NCBI GenBank assembly: GCA_963930655.1
Contig: OZ005605.1
Location: 9,865,501-9,929,500, forward strand
Length of the DNA: 64,000 nt
Source: Myrica gale
Lineage: Eukaryota; Streptophyta; Magnoliopsida; Fagales; Myricaceae
Direction: 5' to 3'
A model generated the notes under the pieces. The model had not been told where the DNA came from, ran no database searches, and saw only the letters and a program-made list of their open reading frames with translations. How positions within the stretch are numbered: the first letter of the stretch is position 1; each line of letters opens with the position of its first letter. A program made the translations under genes and the position numbers. Of this stretch, positions 12,001 to 23,939 are shown one piece after another.

Positions 12001-14465
12001 TTAAACATAGCATGTATTTCGGCCAAGCATTGTATGACCACGCCCGAAACTCCTCTAACATGCATTATTCATTTCCATTGCACTTTCCAACAACCAATTC
12101 ATATCCTTATGCATGCAAGTTCAGATACAAGCTCACATTATAGTCTAGGAGTTGCTAAATTCAAGATCTTGCATGAAGAAGTCATTCGGCCAACATAGCT
12201 ATCAATACCAAAACTTAAACTTACCTTATCTCCTTCTTACCATTCTTAACATTTTCTTGCATTAACCTCTCCCATCACATTTGCTCCTAGGTTTAGGCCA
12301 CTGACTAAAGCCCTAAGATCATCAAAACTAATCATGTTCAGATCCAACGGCAAGGGTTTACAACAGTAAGCTTACAACCTTCAAATCAAGATGTTACACT
12401 TCCAATTTCATGCCATCCATTTACATGTATGTGAGAACTTCTCCCAATAAAATTTGTCATAGATCATGGCTACTGACCCAAGCCCTAACACATCTCAAAT
12501 CTCACATTTTTCACTCTCATTCCCAAGCTTAAACACAGCAAGCCTACAACACCTAAGACCAAGGTTTTATACCTCAAGCTTCACATGCACTTAGGTTATG
12601 CTTCTCCTTTTTGCAACTTATAATCTAACATGCATTTCCAAGTTTGAACTAATTCAAAACCATGGCATCTAACAGCAATAATCAGCCTCTATCGCAAGCC
12701 ACAAATCATATTACAAGGTCACAAAATCCGGCCAAACACAAACCAAAGGGCTGAAGCTTTTACCTTGCTACCTTAACTCTTCTTTTCTCTCTTCTTCTCC
12801 TTTTTCCTTTCTTCTTTCTCTTGCAAGGCCTCCATTAACAAGTTCACAATCAAGCTCAATGAAATATCACAACAGCCCTTGAAACTTAGACATCTATACA
12901 GATCTGACCAAGGCAAGAGTGGAACACAACATACAAGAGTACATTCAGTCAAGGAACTTCAAGAAAAACCCAGTTTACCTTGTTGTTTTCCTTTCTCTCT
13001 TCCCTTTTTCTTTTCTTCTCCTTCCTCCCTTGTTTCTTCTTGGCCTTCTCCTTCTTCTTCTTCTTCTTCTTCTTCTTTTTCCTTCTCCCTTTTTCTCCTT
13101 TCTCTCGGCCTCCTTCATTTCTCCCTTTCTCTTTCTCGGTTTTTCTTCCTTTCCCCCTTTCTTTTTCTCTCGGCCTGCCTCCTCCCTTTCTCTCCTCTCT
13201 CTTTCTTTCAGCCCTTCTTTCTTTTACTCGACCAAATGGGATGTAAGTGGTGTGTGAGAGTGCTTGTGCAAAGAGAGAGGTTCTCCCTTGGCCCCACCAA
13301 AACACTCTCATTGGTTGCATTGGGTGGCTACAATAAATGCTTTGTCTCTCTTTGCTTTATTTTTCTTTGGCTTTATCTCTTCACTTTCACATGATTCTTC
13401 TTCCCTACCCTTACTTTTCAGCCTATCCTAATCTCTTTTCAGCCTACACCTTCACTTGTCTTTTCTCTATTTCTCCCTTTCTCTCTTTCACGTGATGCTT
13501 CACTCTTCCCTTTTTGTTTCTCATTTATTTGCATTCAATTCTTGTCTCCTTAAGTCATTCACCCAAAAGTAACTTTAACTTCATCTTCTTGCCTATCACG
13601 TAAACCCCTCTCTTACCATTGATTCATTTTATTTTTTTATTTTTCATTTTATCTATCACTTATCACATAGGCAATTTGACTTATCTCTAATATATGTACA
13701 TTAGCTTATCATCAACAACATATCAACTTATCTTTATAAACACAATAGCTTATCTCCTTTATAAATACATTAGCTTATCACTATTATAAGCTCACTAACA
13801 TTTTTCCTTAATAAACACACTAACTTATCTTTATGATAAACACAATGACTTATCACTATGATAAGCACATTAACTCCTCTTTTATTTCCTTATCAAACTA
13901 TCCTATAACTTAGCACTATGATAAGCACATTAACTCCTCTTTTATTTCCTTATCAAACTATCCTATAACTTAGCACTATGATAAGCACACTCACTTATCA
14001 ATTAAATTCTTTATCAAGCTATTTTATATATCTAGTAACTTATCACTTAATATCTCTAATGATATTTTAAGCTACCTATTATAAGATACAAAATATTTAA
14101 ATGCTTAACATACATTTCATGATTTTCTACTTAGATAATTTCGGCCATAATATATCAATTTCTCTTCATAATTTAATTTCAGGGATTATGGAATATAATA
14201 GGAGCAATGGAAAAATACAAGTCCATAAAAGAAATTTACCTAGCAAATTTCGGCTCTTAGGAAAAATAGAATTTAAACTTGTACTAAAAACTTTCACAAG
14301 GAAAAAGAAATTATTTAAAGAAAAATTCTTGAATAAAATTTCATAATAAGTTAATGTACCATAAACATTAAACTTAAGTCATATATTGGCCAAAAATATG
14401 GGCCCATAAGTTAAATCAAAACAAATACATAGGAAAATAGCAAAAGCAAAGTTTGGGGTCTCACA
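9033..14465 (-). repeat. Array LTR copy 3 (full, 5433 bases)
   Basis: A complete LTR with the same landmarks as 2464-7820. It is longer by 76 bases, made up of one block of about 73 bases and one CTT unit. It ends at 14465 with TCTCACA followed by aaacc, the likely right target-site copy; its partner lies beyond the left window edge. It forms the sense 5' end of the array. Repeated sub-blocks: duplicated CGAGCTAGCCCG module 9840-9999, pyrimidine tract 12970-13215, 60-base duplication 13875-13994. Confidence 0.9.
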
Positions 14466-14821
14466 AAACCTCACCAAAATATATTCATCAAAGTTGTCCG
14501 AATTACATTGCAAGAGGCTCCTATTTACAAGGTAATGGCCGACCATCATGTCAAAACACCATGAATGGAAATGATTTGGAGCTTAAAATAGCTATGCAAT
14601 CTGAATCTTCTAGAATAGTTCCATATTTGTCTCTTGGCCGGATCCTTCTAGAGTGTGCATCATCTTGAATGGGCCGTGCATCATCTTGAATGGGCCTCCA
14701 CTTATGGGCTTGGGCCCATATCTCTTTACTGAGTTCAACGAGGGCATCTTTGAACTCATTGTCTCGGGCTCTCGTATCCGGTTGTGCTAGTTCATTCAAG
14801 GTCTTGCTCGGATTCTCATCA
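14466..14821 (-). mobile_element. CRM-like LTR fragment (family F), target of the array
   Basis: It aligns with the sense-start end of the solo LTR at 38144-39034, including the same ending GGATTCTCATCA and the same short coding tail (about 14551-14760, minus) with the RARDNEFKDAL motif and a doubled RPIQDDA. The left side is cut off by the gypsy array. The right edge (14821) abuts copia integrase sequence, so this LTR had inserted into the copia element before the array arrived. Confidence 0.8.
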
Positions 14822-15361
14822 GGTTTTCTATTATTCCATAGCTCATAAGGAGTTTTTCTTAAGAATATGCCAAATCATGCACCGGTTCAAAAAGTGACAA
14901 AACATTTTTCATTTTGAATACACTTGCTAAGTTTTTCAAAATCATCATCTTTATGGGCTAGGAATAAAACCCATGTGAATCTATCAACAACAACAAACCA
15001 TAGCGTTTGAGTCCATATGTAAAAGTTGAATTGGCCTAGAAATGGACACTACATTTTTGGGCTTAAAAAAGGTTTTGGTTTTGTTTGCCTTCTTGATGAG
15101 CTACACAAATTTTGTTTTTCTCAAAAGTAAGGTTAGGCAAACCTGAACCAAGATTCTTTTTGGTTAGTTTTGAAATCAAGTCCACACTTGCATGAGCAAG
15201 CCTTCTATGCCACAATCAACTATCCTTGTCATTTAGAGATGAAAGACATTTTATATTTCATGAAGAAAAGCTCTCTAAATGAACAGTGTACATTTTTTTT
15301 AAATATATGTGCAACAAACAAAGTTTTCTTGTTTTCAATGTTTTCAACAATACATAATTGA

Positions 15362-15571
15362 TTATTCAAATATGACTTGGTTTCCTTTATCACATACATG
15401 TCTTATGCTCAACAAGTTATACTTCAAACAATCAATAAATATAATATGTTCAATATTAGGATTATGAGATATCACCAATGTAATTGATCCCTTTTCTTTT
15501 GGGCTAAGAGATTTGAAACAATTCCTATCCCCTATCATGTGCTTGGAGCATCCACATTGAACTTCAAGCAC
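15362..15571 (-). pseudogene. Sire-like copia protease/pre-integrase fragment
   Basis: A 69-codon open stretch containing CGCSKHMIGD, the retro-copia aspartic protease neighbourhood (usually DSGCSRHMTGD), followed by the conserved LKYNLLSI region. It lies directly downstream of gag in the sense direction, the expected copia order gag-PR-IN-RT-RH. It is a fossil. Confidence 0.75.
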
Positions 15572-15586
15572 ACCTGCAAAAACAAA

Positions 15587-16874
15587 TCACGTCTTGCTTT
15601 TTGTTACCCAAATCTTTTTGGGTCCATTGATGTTAGAAATCACTTCCTTCACCCTGTCTTTTTGGATCCACACAAACTGAATGTCATGAGTGGATTTCTT
15701 TCTAGTTGGACAAGTGTATGATATAAGTCCAAATTTACCACAAAAATTGCACAATGTAAATGATGGAGATGATTTTGTTATCATATAAGAGTAAGATTTT
15801 TTATCATTTAAAAAATCATATCCAATGCCACTTTTATTGAAGCAACATCTTTGAGAGCCAAGTAAAATATCAAGGTTTCTTTTTCCTTTAGTGAATTTTG
15901 CAAGATCTTTAGTGAGAGAGTCAACTTTCCTTTTTAAATCATTGTTTTCAGATTTCAAATCATTTGACTCTTCTTGCAAGACATTTTCATTTTCTTTTGT
16001 GACTCTTGCAAGATTCTCTCTAAGAGAAACAACTTGAATTTTCAAAGAATCATTCTCTTTTGTAATACTTTCAAGATTCTTTTTGAGAGAACAATATTTT
16101 GAAAATATTCTTTTTAGTTCAAGGTATTGTTCATTAAACACATCTTGCAATTCAACAAATGAAAAGCATTCAGTAAGTGAAGATTGTACCTCATCCTCGC
16201 TTTCCTTTTCTATCAAACAAAGGTTTGCAATTTCCTCTTCTTTCCTAATAGAGACAATTTCTCTTTTGCCTTTTCCTTCAATTTCGTCTCCTTTTACTTG
16301 GTTCATCTCGTGGGTCATAAGATATCCCATGAGCTCATCCAAAGGAAGCTTTGTCAAGTCTTTGGCTTCTTGAATAGCGGTGGCCTTCAGTTCCCAAGCT
16401 TTTGGTAGGCACCTAAGAACCTTTCTCACCATCTCAACATTAGTATACTCTTTACCAAGAGATTTAAGTTTATTTATAATATCGGTAAAGCGACTAAACA
16501 TGAGTGAAATAGATTCATCTTAAAAAGCTCATAACTATTAACAAGCATGCTAATCTTGTTTTTCTTGACTTGATTCGTACCTTCTTGGGATACTTGACGT
16601 TTATCCCAAATTTGTTTCGCGGTATCACAATCGGAAACACAACTAAATTCATTTGAATCAAGTGCACAATATATAACACATTTATAGCTTTAGCATTTAA
16701 AGACATAAGCTTAAGATCAACATCATCAAAGTCTTTTTCATCCCTCAGCTTTCCATCCTTGTCTCTAGGAAATTTCGGTCCATTATAGATAACTCTCCAT
16801 AGTTCATAATCCACGGCTTGGATGTAAATCTTCATCCTAGCCTTCCAATAGTTATAGCATATTCCATTAAACAA
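15587..16874 (-). pseudogene. Sire-like copia gag (fossil)
   Basis: Encodes the structural gag polyprotein that would form the cytoplasmic particle. Visible parts on the minus strand are the N-terminal stretch near 16874-16515 (YNYWKARMKIYIQAVDYELW), the copia-type gag core from 16501 (FTDIINKLKSLGKEYT, LPKAWELKATAIQEAKDLTK), a long Leu/Lys/Glu-rich probable coiled coil around 16150-15880, and a C-terminal zinc-knuckle-like CNFCGKFGLISYTC. The same layout is seen in the better preserved copy at 29009-30442. It is broken and incomplete. Confidence 0.8.
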
Positions 16875-16952
16875 AGGAGGTCTATTTGGAGATTGACCTT
16901 AAGCTAGAGAGGTGCTAAGAAAGGTTGTCATAGATAGAGATTTTAAACCTCA

Positions 16953-16964
16953 GCTCCGATACCA
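16953..16964 (-). promoter_or_regulatory. Primer binding site of the minus-strand Sire-like element
   Basis: The minus strand reads TGGTATCGGAGC two bases after the LTR end. It is one mismatch from the initiator-Met-tRNA site TGGTATCAGAGC. It defines the LTR boundary at 16967 and the strand. Confidence 0.85.
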
Positions 16965-16966
16965 AT

Positions 16967-18459
16967 TGTGAGTCTAAATAACAACCCAAGAGGGGGGGGG
17001 GTGAATTGGGTTTTACAAAAACTTGCCCCTTTTTCGATTAAAACACAGATCTGGAAAATGCTATTTCTCTAAAGATAAAAATGCAGATCTTAATATACTA
17101 GATGATAAGGTAAATATAAGTAATGAATACAAATATTAAACAAATAATAGACGAGATAGAGTTAGAGAGATAACACCGTATTTTTAGGTGGTTCGGCCAA
17201 CACTTGCCTACGTCCACCCCCAAGGCTATGGACTTCCTTGGGCTTCCTCCACTATTCTCCAAATAGCGAATACACCTTAGCTTCCTGGGTGCTAATGAAC
17301 CTTTACAAAGTGTTTTGCGCGAGCTCACGCTTCAACTCTCACAAATCCTCACAACCTAGAGGATTTATTCTACTCTCACAAGTAGGACCAAGTGTTTTCC
17401 CAACACTCAAAGGTTTTACAAATAATGGCTATAAAGAAGGCTCTCTAAGCCGAATGAGAAAATGAAAATCTCAATACATGAGGAATGGCTGTCTAAGCCA
17501 AATATGCAATTTTAAATCTCACAACATGTGGAAATGGAAAGCTTAATAGAGTGAAAGGAAATCTAGAGTTTGGAAGATATGAGCACAAGCCTTTTTGGTA
17601 GATGTGATTCTCCCTCTTCTTCAAATAGCTCTCTCTCTAGAAGTTAGGGCAAAGTGAGCTTGCAAGTGGGTTGTCCCTTCTTCAAGAAATCTCTCTCTTT
17701 GGAGGCTAGGTCATCAATGATGAACAAAAGGGGAAGATTGAACAATGAGAGCTTTGATCTTGAATGATTCAGCAAGTGAAAACTTCGGATCTTGGACTCT
17801 CTCTAGATGTTGCAATATTGGTCGAGCTCTCTTTCTCTCTCTCCATCTCCTTCTTCTTATAGCTTATAGGTCTTCAACGGTCATTAAGGGTCTTCTTGTA
17901 AAGTTAGAGAGCCGTTGGAGGGGTTTTGAAGACATTTGAACCATGTTGGGAAGAGCTCGCGTCGTTTCTAGATTTTCTGCAAAATACCACAATGTGTCGA
18001 CACATTGATTGCACGTGCTGACACATTAAACATGGTCTGGAAATAGACTCTCGGGTGTTAGTTCAATGTGTCGACACTATGGTCCAATGTGTCGACACTT
18101 CCAACACTTAGCCGAAAAATCATTTCAAATGGCCTGAAAAGCAAACTCTTGGGTGTTAAAGCAAACTTCCAACACCATCACTCAATGTGCTGAAGAGTTT
18201 TTTAACAACTTTAAAGTGTCAAATTCATTCCAAACTTCTTTTAACACCTAGATTATGATAAATTGATCTTATCAACTTGTGTAATGGTGTTCAAGTCCAC
18301 TTAGAAATATTTTAGTGAGTGAAACCTCAATCCTTTTGAAATATAAGTTGGAAATTGTGGATTGAAAATGTAAAATCTAAAAGTCTTCAAAGTATTTAGA
18401 ATTTTTGTTATCATTAAAATCAATTATGGATTGTTTGCAAAAAAAACCTTGGGCTAACA
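16967..18459 (-). repeat. Sire-like copia LTR, 1493 bases
   Basis: On the plus strand it runs from TGTGAGTCTAAATAAC to CTTGGGCTAACA, so in sense it is TGTTAGCCCAAGG...GACTCACA with a TG...CA ending. Related pieces are at 28313-28998 (plus) and 60676-61903 (minus). Around 17991-18110 it carries TGTCGACA-centred repeats also found in an unrelated gypsy LTR. A run of ten G lies near 16990. The right edge abuts a gypsy LTR fragment (18460-19961), into which the copia element inserted. Confidence 0.88.
17991..18110. repeat. TGTCGACA-centred repeats in the copia LTR
   Basis: Copies of AATGTGTCGACAC separated by 20-70 bases, with related CACGTGCTGACACATT. The perfect core is the palindrome GTGTCGACAC. 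The same block type occurs in the plus-strand copia LTR (about 28620-28920), in the spacer 3' of copia pol (59530-59730) and in the gypsy LTR at 52444-52924. Confidence 0.85.
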
Positions 18460-19961
18460 GTATCTAAGGTCAGAAACTGTGGAGGAAAACAACTAAAACA
18501 ACACATGCAAATCAAAATCTACCTCTACCTCCAACTAAAGGACTCGGCTTTCACCAAAAACTTCACTACCCTTCAGCTTTCGGTTTCTCCCACTATGATG
18601 GCTTCAAGGGCTGAGAAAAGTGTTGAATAGGTGCTGAGATGAAGGTTTGAAGTGAGGGAAAAGGAGAAGAACAGCTGCTGGAAAAAGCTTGAAGAAAACA
18701 AGGGCAAGCTTGGAGCTTGAAGTGGTTCGGCCAAGAGAGAGTAAACTGAAATGGTGAGTTTCTGTCAAAGGAAAAAGTGAGCTGCGCAAAGAGAGGTATC
18801 CGGCCAAGGAGAAGGAAAGCAAGCTGAGCAAGAAGAGGTGACTTTCGGTCCCAAGGGGAAAAGGCAAACTGAAAATGGAGAGAAGTTGATCACCAAAGAA
18901 AGAGAGCTAGGAGAGGTTTGCGTGTGAATGATGGGGCTGAAATGGAAAAGTGATGTGGTGAGATGTGTGAGGCGTGAAAGACAAGAGTGAGGAATGAACT
19001 TGGACCCATTTTTTGTCAAGAGGGGAAGGGGGCAGCATGGGTTCCTCCGTCCATGCTCATTAGTTGTATGGGCGGCAACCAACAATGCAAAGCCACCTTG
19101 CCACACTTGTCACTTCCAACCTTGCTCCCAAAGCCTTCACGTGATTCACCAAAGAAAAGCAAATTCAATTTGCTCTTTAGCCTTTCACGTAATCTACCTT
19201 GCTCTCCACTTTATTTCTTTTCTTTTCACCTACCACGTATCACATAGGTACATAGGCTTATCACCACTATATGCACTCTAGCCTATCACCATATACGGTA
19301 TATCAACTTATCTCTAGATAAAAACAATAGCTTATCTCCATTAACACACTAGCTTATCACTATGATAAGCACATTAGCTTATCTCTTATATAAATGCATT
19401 AGCTTCACTATGATAAGCTCACTAACATATTTCTTTAATAAACACACTAACTTATCTTTTAAATTCTATATCAAGCTATCTTATATACCTAATAACTTAT
19501 CACTTAATTTCTCTAATGATAATTAAAACTACCTAATGGTGATTAAGATTACCTAATCAAGAATACAAGATAATCTATTAGCTCAAAATGATTTCATAAC
19601 TATAGACTTATATACCATGATTTTCTACTTAGAGATTTTCGGCTATGAGAAATAAAATTTCTCTTCATATATATTAATTTCATGAATTATGGAATATAAT
19701 AAGCAAATGGAAAAATAAGTTCATAAAAGAAATCTATTTAGCAAGATTCGGCTCTTAGGAAAAATAATAATAAACTTGTATTAATAATTTTCACAATGAT
19801 AAAGAAAGTATCTAAAGGAAATCTTAAAATGAAATTTCGTAAGAAAGTTAATGTATCATAAACATTAAACTTAGGTCATACATTGGCCAAAAATATGGCC
19901 CCATGAGTTAAATTAAATGAATACATAGGAAAATAGTAAAAAGGAAAAACGGGGTCTCACA
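18460..19961 (-). mobile_element. Gypsy-type LTR fragment (family I)
   Basis: The right end is GGGGTCTCACA at 19961, identical to the array LTR terminus. The interior holds a GA-rich tract in sense (18700-18960 region), CACGTGATTC near 19138 and many CTTATC/GATAAG sites at 19240-19500. It resembles the array LTR U3 but is diverged, hence a related subfamily. The left part is missing at the junction with the copia LTR. No purine tract follows the right end, so this is either the right LTR or a solo LTR. Apparent ORFs inside are not credible. Confidence 0.8.
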
Positions 19962-20339
19962 AATTTTCGTAAATCATTTCAGACCTTAATTTCAATCTCG
20001 ACCTTATAAGTTACATGATTTTAGTTTTGGGTGACACGTCTCAAGTTACGATTGAAACTGATTAATTAATCTTTAAATTTATAGATAAAAGTTTAACGGA
20101 AGGACTTGCTTGATAAAAATTACAAATTTTATGAACAATTTCGAAACCGAAGGATTATTTCTTAAAATGGATCAAAACCCAAGGACCAAATAAGTACTTA
20201 TAACCTTTTTTGTGATCTCTGACCTTGTTCTTTTGGATTATGGTCGCTAATGTCTGTTTGCATTCAAAATAACACAAATCGTTTGGTAAGATCTGGACCA
20301 GTTAGTACCTCTTAATTTGAGTCCATATTTCTAGATATA

Positions 20340-20962
20340 CCATCTGAAACCCAACTGAAGTAGAAGCCAAAAGGTGGTGGCAAGCCAAGAAGGAACTCAT
20401 GGAAATCGAGTGGACTTGGAAGCAATTTAAGAAGGAATTTCTAGATCATTATTTTCCTGAAATGATCAGAGAAGCTAAAGCCTATAAATTTACTACCTTA
20501 AGTTAGGGAACAAGGCCAGTAGCTAAGTATACTGCTATGTTCATAGAATTTTCTCGATCTGCTTTATATTTGATTCCTGATGAAGTTAAGAAAACCTGTA
20601 AGTTTGAGAGAGGATTACAGTATCGTATTAAGCATAAAGTCTGTTGCCAGAAATTTGAGAATTTTCAGCAGCTAGTGGATAAAGCCTCGTTTGTGGAATG
20701 TACTTCGCAAGAGCTATTCTCTATAAATAGAGTAAGAAACAATCTTTCCATGGAAATAATTCCCAAGGCCAGTCATCAGGAAAAAGATGAGCTAATTTTG
20801 AAAATAGAGGCATCGGATAATTATGCTCGAGATTGTAAAGTGAGGCAAGGACTCCCTCAGAATGCTCGAGATTCACTGATGCATGGACAAAAGAGAATTC
20901 AGTTCGAAAATGACAAGAAAGTGATCCCAGAAATGGCTAGGAATTTACTCAGGTACGATTAG
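20340..20962 (+). pseudogene. Tekay-like gag fragment
   Basis: Matches the retrotransposon gag core: WTWKQFKKEFLDHYFPEMIR, then a Thr/Ala stretch and KTCKFERGLQYRIKHKV. The final zinc-knuckle region is represented by NYARDCKVRQG-like text. It lies upstream of the pol blocks, as expected. It is a fossil. Confidence 0.75.
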
Positions 20963-21139
20963 TATCTGAACTGAAAGCTTGGAAAAGTGTTTTTAATGTT
21001 GCTCAAGCTTTTCTAGTATCAATTGCTGGAATTTAGGAGGAAGAAAAGAAGTTAGAGTCCTTACCAGTGATCTGTAAGTACCAAGATGTCTTTCCAGAAG
21101 AACTACTCTAATTATCACCGGTAAGAGAAATCGAATATT

Positions 21140-23890
21140 AAATTTCATTGGTACCAGACACTGCACTCTTTTCAAAAGCTCCATATATGATGGAAATAGC
21201 GGAACTAAAGGAATTAAAGGAACAACTACAAGATTTATTGCAAAAAGGGTATATAAGACCTAGTGTTTCCCCCTTGGGGGCTCCAGTGTTATTTGTCAAA
21301 AAGAAGGATGGTAATATGAGAAAGTGTATAGATTACGAGGAGCTAAACAAGGTTACTATTAGAAATAAGTATCCTTTATCTAGAATTGATGATTTGTTTG
21401 TCAATTGAAAGGTGCTGAAATATTTTTTAAGATTGATCTTAGTTCAGGATATCACCAACTGAGAAACAATGAGGATATTTCAAAGGCAGATTTCGGTACC
21501 AGATATGGACATTACGAGCTCTTGTAAAGCCTTTTGGATTAACAAATGCTCCTGCTGCATTTACGGATTTTATGTACTAATATTTCATGTTTTTTTAGAT
21601 CATTTGTGGTAGTATTCATTGATGATATATTGATATACTCTAGAAGCAATGAAGAGTATAAGAATCATTTACGGTTGGCTTTGCAAAGGTTGAAGGAAGA
21701 ACACTTATATTCTAAGTTCTCGAATGTGACTTTTGGTTGAAGGAGTTAGCATTTCTAGGACATATTATTTCATGTGAAGGTATATCAGTTCATCCAGGAA
21801 AATTAGAGACAGTTTATACTTATCCAAAACCTACTAAGTTCATGACATCATAACGTTTCTTGGATTTGCTGGTTATTATCGTAGATTTGTAGAAGTATTT
21901 TCGAAATTGGCATCACCACTGACAACACTGACAAAGAAGAATCCTAAATTTGTATGGACGAATGAATATTAGCCTTACCCAAGGAGTCATAAGTCTGATT
22001 TCTGCACTCATTTTAGCCTTACCCAAGGAGTCATAAGTCTATATTTTTTATACAGATGCCTCGAGAAAAGGTTTAGGATGGGTATTGATGCGGGAAGGAA
22101 AAATCATTGTTTACGCATCACGACAGCTTAAGGCACACGAGAAGAATTACCCCACTCATGACATAGAATTGGCAGCTGTAGTGTTTGCACTCAGACTTTA
22201 GAGGCACTATTTGTATAAGTGTGAAATCTATAGAGATCATAAAATTTTGAAATATTTCTTTACATTGAAGGAGTTGAATATGAGGCAAAGGAGATGGTTG
22301 AAGTTAATCATGGACTATGATTCTACCATAAACTATCATCTTGGAAAGGAAAATGTTGTGGTAGATGCCTTGAGTAGGAAGTTTGTGGAAGGAAAGAAAA
22401 GAAGTCATAAGTTGTCTCCTGAATTGGAAAGGAATATGGAAAGGAATGGGCTTGACTTACTTTTGGATGATGAAATGAAACAATTAAATGTGTTTATAGT
22501 CCAATCTACATTACATGAACAAATTAAAGTTCGGCACGCTCAAGACCCAAAAGTTAAAGAACTTGTTGACAAAGGTACTATAACAGAAGTAGTGATTAAG
22601 ACGGACGAACTTGCATATTTTCAGGAAAGGATAGTGGTTCCAGAAAACAAGCAAATTAAGGAACAAATATTGTAGAAAGCGCATAGTTCAAAGTATTCGA
22701 TGCATCCAGGTTCCACAAGGATGTACTAGGATTTGAAAGTGAAGTTTTGGTGGCCTGGTATGAAAAGAGAAATAGCAGAGTTTGTGAGGAGATGTTTGAT
22801 TTGCCAGTAAGTGAAAGCTGAACATCTAAGACCTACAGGATTGTTACAACCCTTACAGATCCCAGTGTGGAAATGAGATGATACTGCTATGGATTTTGTA
22901 GTTGGGTTACCGAGAGCATTGACTAGACAAGAGGCTATCTGGGTCATCACAGACGGCTTGACGAAGTCAGCTCACTTTATTCCAACAAAGGTTAGTTATT
23001 CATCTGAGAAATTGGCAAAGTTATACATTTAGGAAATTGTACGACTTCATGGAATACCTAGTTCTATAGTATCTGATCGCTACACATGTTTTACCTCAAG
23101 AATTTGGAATGGACTCCAAAGAGATTTAGGTACATAGTTGAAGTTTAGTACTGCATTTCCTCCTTAAACTGGTGGACAATCATAAAGGGCAATTCAAATC
23201 CTAGAGGATATGCTGAGAGCTTGTGTTTTCTAATTCAAGGGATCTAGGATTCAATATCTGCCACTTGTGGAGTTTGCTTATAACAACACGTATCAGACAA
23301 CTATTAAAATGTCACCTAACAAAGCTCTTTACAGATGGAAATGTAGAACGCCTTTGTTTTGGGATGAAGTAGGACAAAGATAAATGATTGCATCAGACCT
23401 AATCCAATGGACTTGTGAAAAGGTAGACCCGATCAAAGAAATATTGAAAATAGCTTAGAGTCGACAGAGGAGTTATACTGACAATCATAGACGACTATTA
23501 GAATTTGAAGAAGATGATAAAGTATTCTTAAAGGTGATTCCGATAGGAGTTAAGTGGTTTGGAAAGAAAAGGAAGTTGAGCCCTCGATATGTTAGACCAT
23601 TTGAGATTTTACAAAAAGTAGGGGTAACAGCTTATCAGTTAGCCTTACCGCTAGAATTGGAAGGAGTAACATGATACTTTTCATGTAATATATTATTACA
23701 CCCTTTACACATAGAAAAGAATTTATCCAATCAGGAGCAACAAGTGGCAATATTAGATAAAAAGGAGCAAGACCTGCGTAAGAGGAGGATTTCTTTATTA
23801 AAGGTGTTATTGCGGAGTCATGATGTGACAGAAGCATCATGGGAGTTAGAGGCAGATATGCATGAAAATTATCCTCAGTTGTTTGACTAA
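21140..23890 (+). pseudogene. Tekay-like pol fragments (RT, RNase H, integrase, chromodomain)
   Basis: Successive recognisable blocks cover reverse transcriptase, RNase H, integrase ([41 protein letters not shown]) and a terminal chromodomain-like segment that in intact relatives tethers integration to marked chromatin. Decay is heavy and evenly spread, in contrast to the young array to the left. Family assignment rests on the integrase wording and terminal chromodomain. Confidence 0.82.
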
Positions 23891-23939
23891 CTGGTACGTT
23901 CCTTGTATTATATCATTCCCCAAGGATTTGAATCACACT

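Larger units (their letters stand above)
1..14465 (-). mobile_element. Tandem array of a non-autonomous gypsy-type LTR element with giant LTRs
   Basis: The block repeats with periods of 6569 and 6645 bases. In sense (minus) orientation each LTR starts TGTGAGACCCC and ends GGGGCGTGACA. The order is LTR (14465-9033), internal (9032-7821), LTR (7820-2464), internal (2463-1252), LTR (1251 to beyond the window). A primer site lies inside each 5' LTR edge and a purine tract before each 3' LTR edge, so both internal segments are properly bounded. LTRs of 5.4 kb around a 1.2 kb internal part carrying only pol scraps mean a non-autonomous, LARD-like derivative moved by helper proteins. The copies differ at only about ten single bases plus one indel of about 73 bases and one CTT unit, so amplification is recent. 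The left end is outside the window; the right junction is at 14465/14466. Sequence and boundaries are seen; the LARD label and mechanism are inference. Confidence 0.9.
14822..16966 (-). mobile_element. Ty1/copia Sire-like element, internal part (fossil)
   Basis: On the minus strand, starting from the LTR at 16967, there follow a primer site, gag (16874 down to 15587), a protease-like region (15571-15362) with CSKHMIGD, and decayed pre-integrase/integrase text to 14822. The remaining pol lies beyond or is lost, cut by the LTR fragment 14466-14821. The closest relative in the window is the plus-strand element beginning at 28313. It is broken in many places. The Sire-like label rests on the long gag with zinc knuckles and the protease motif type and is inference. 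Confidence 0.8.
19962..23890 (+). mobile_element. Tekay/Del-like Ty3/gypsy gag-pol (old fossil)
   Basis: From left to right: about 370 bases of leader without coding signal (19962-20336), gag (about 20340-20960), protease/RT region with [17 protein letters not shown] (about 21180-21410), the RT catalytic neighbourhood [12 protein letters not shown] (21605-21650), RNase H with [12 protein letters not shown] (22340-22390), integrase with FVVGLPRALT and VEFAYNNTY (22680-23380), and a C-terminal chromodomain-like VLLRSHDVTEASWELEADM ending at 23890. The order PR-RT-RH-IN plus chromodomain identifies a chromovirus, and the text best fits Tekay/Del. It is very broken (well over ten breaks) and has no recognisable LTR of its own in the window, which points to considerable age. 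Confidence 0.85.

Noticed and set aside
16986-16998. G10 homopolymer as a biological slippage or quadruplex signal
   Set aside because: A single run at an LTR edge; it may be sequencing or polymerase slippage, and no other G-tracts are nearby to form a quadruplex.
18604-19281. Several overlapping frames of 86-113 codons in LTR I
   Set aside because: Ser/Leu/Pro-rich readings of a GA/CT-rich LTR tract; mutually overlapping on both strands with no homology.
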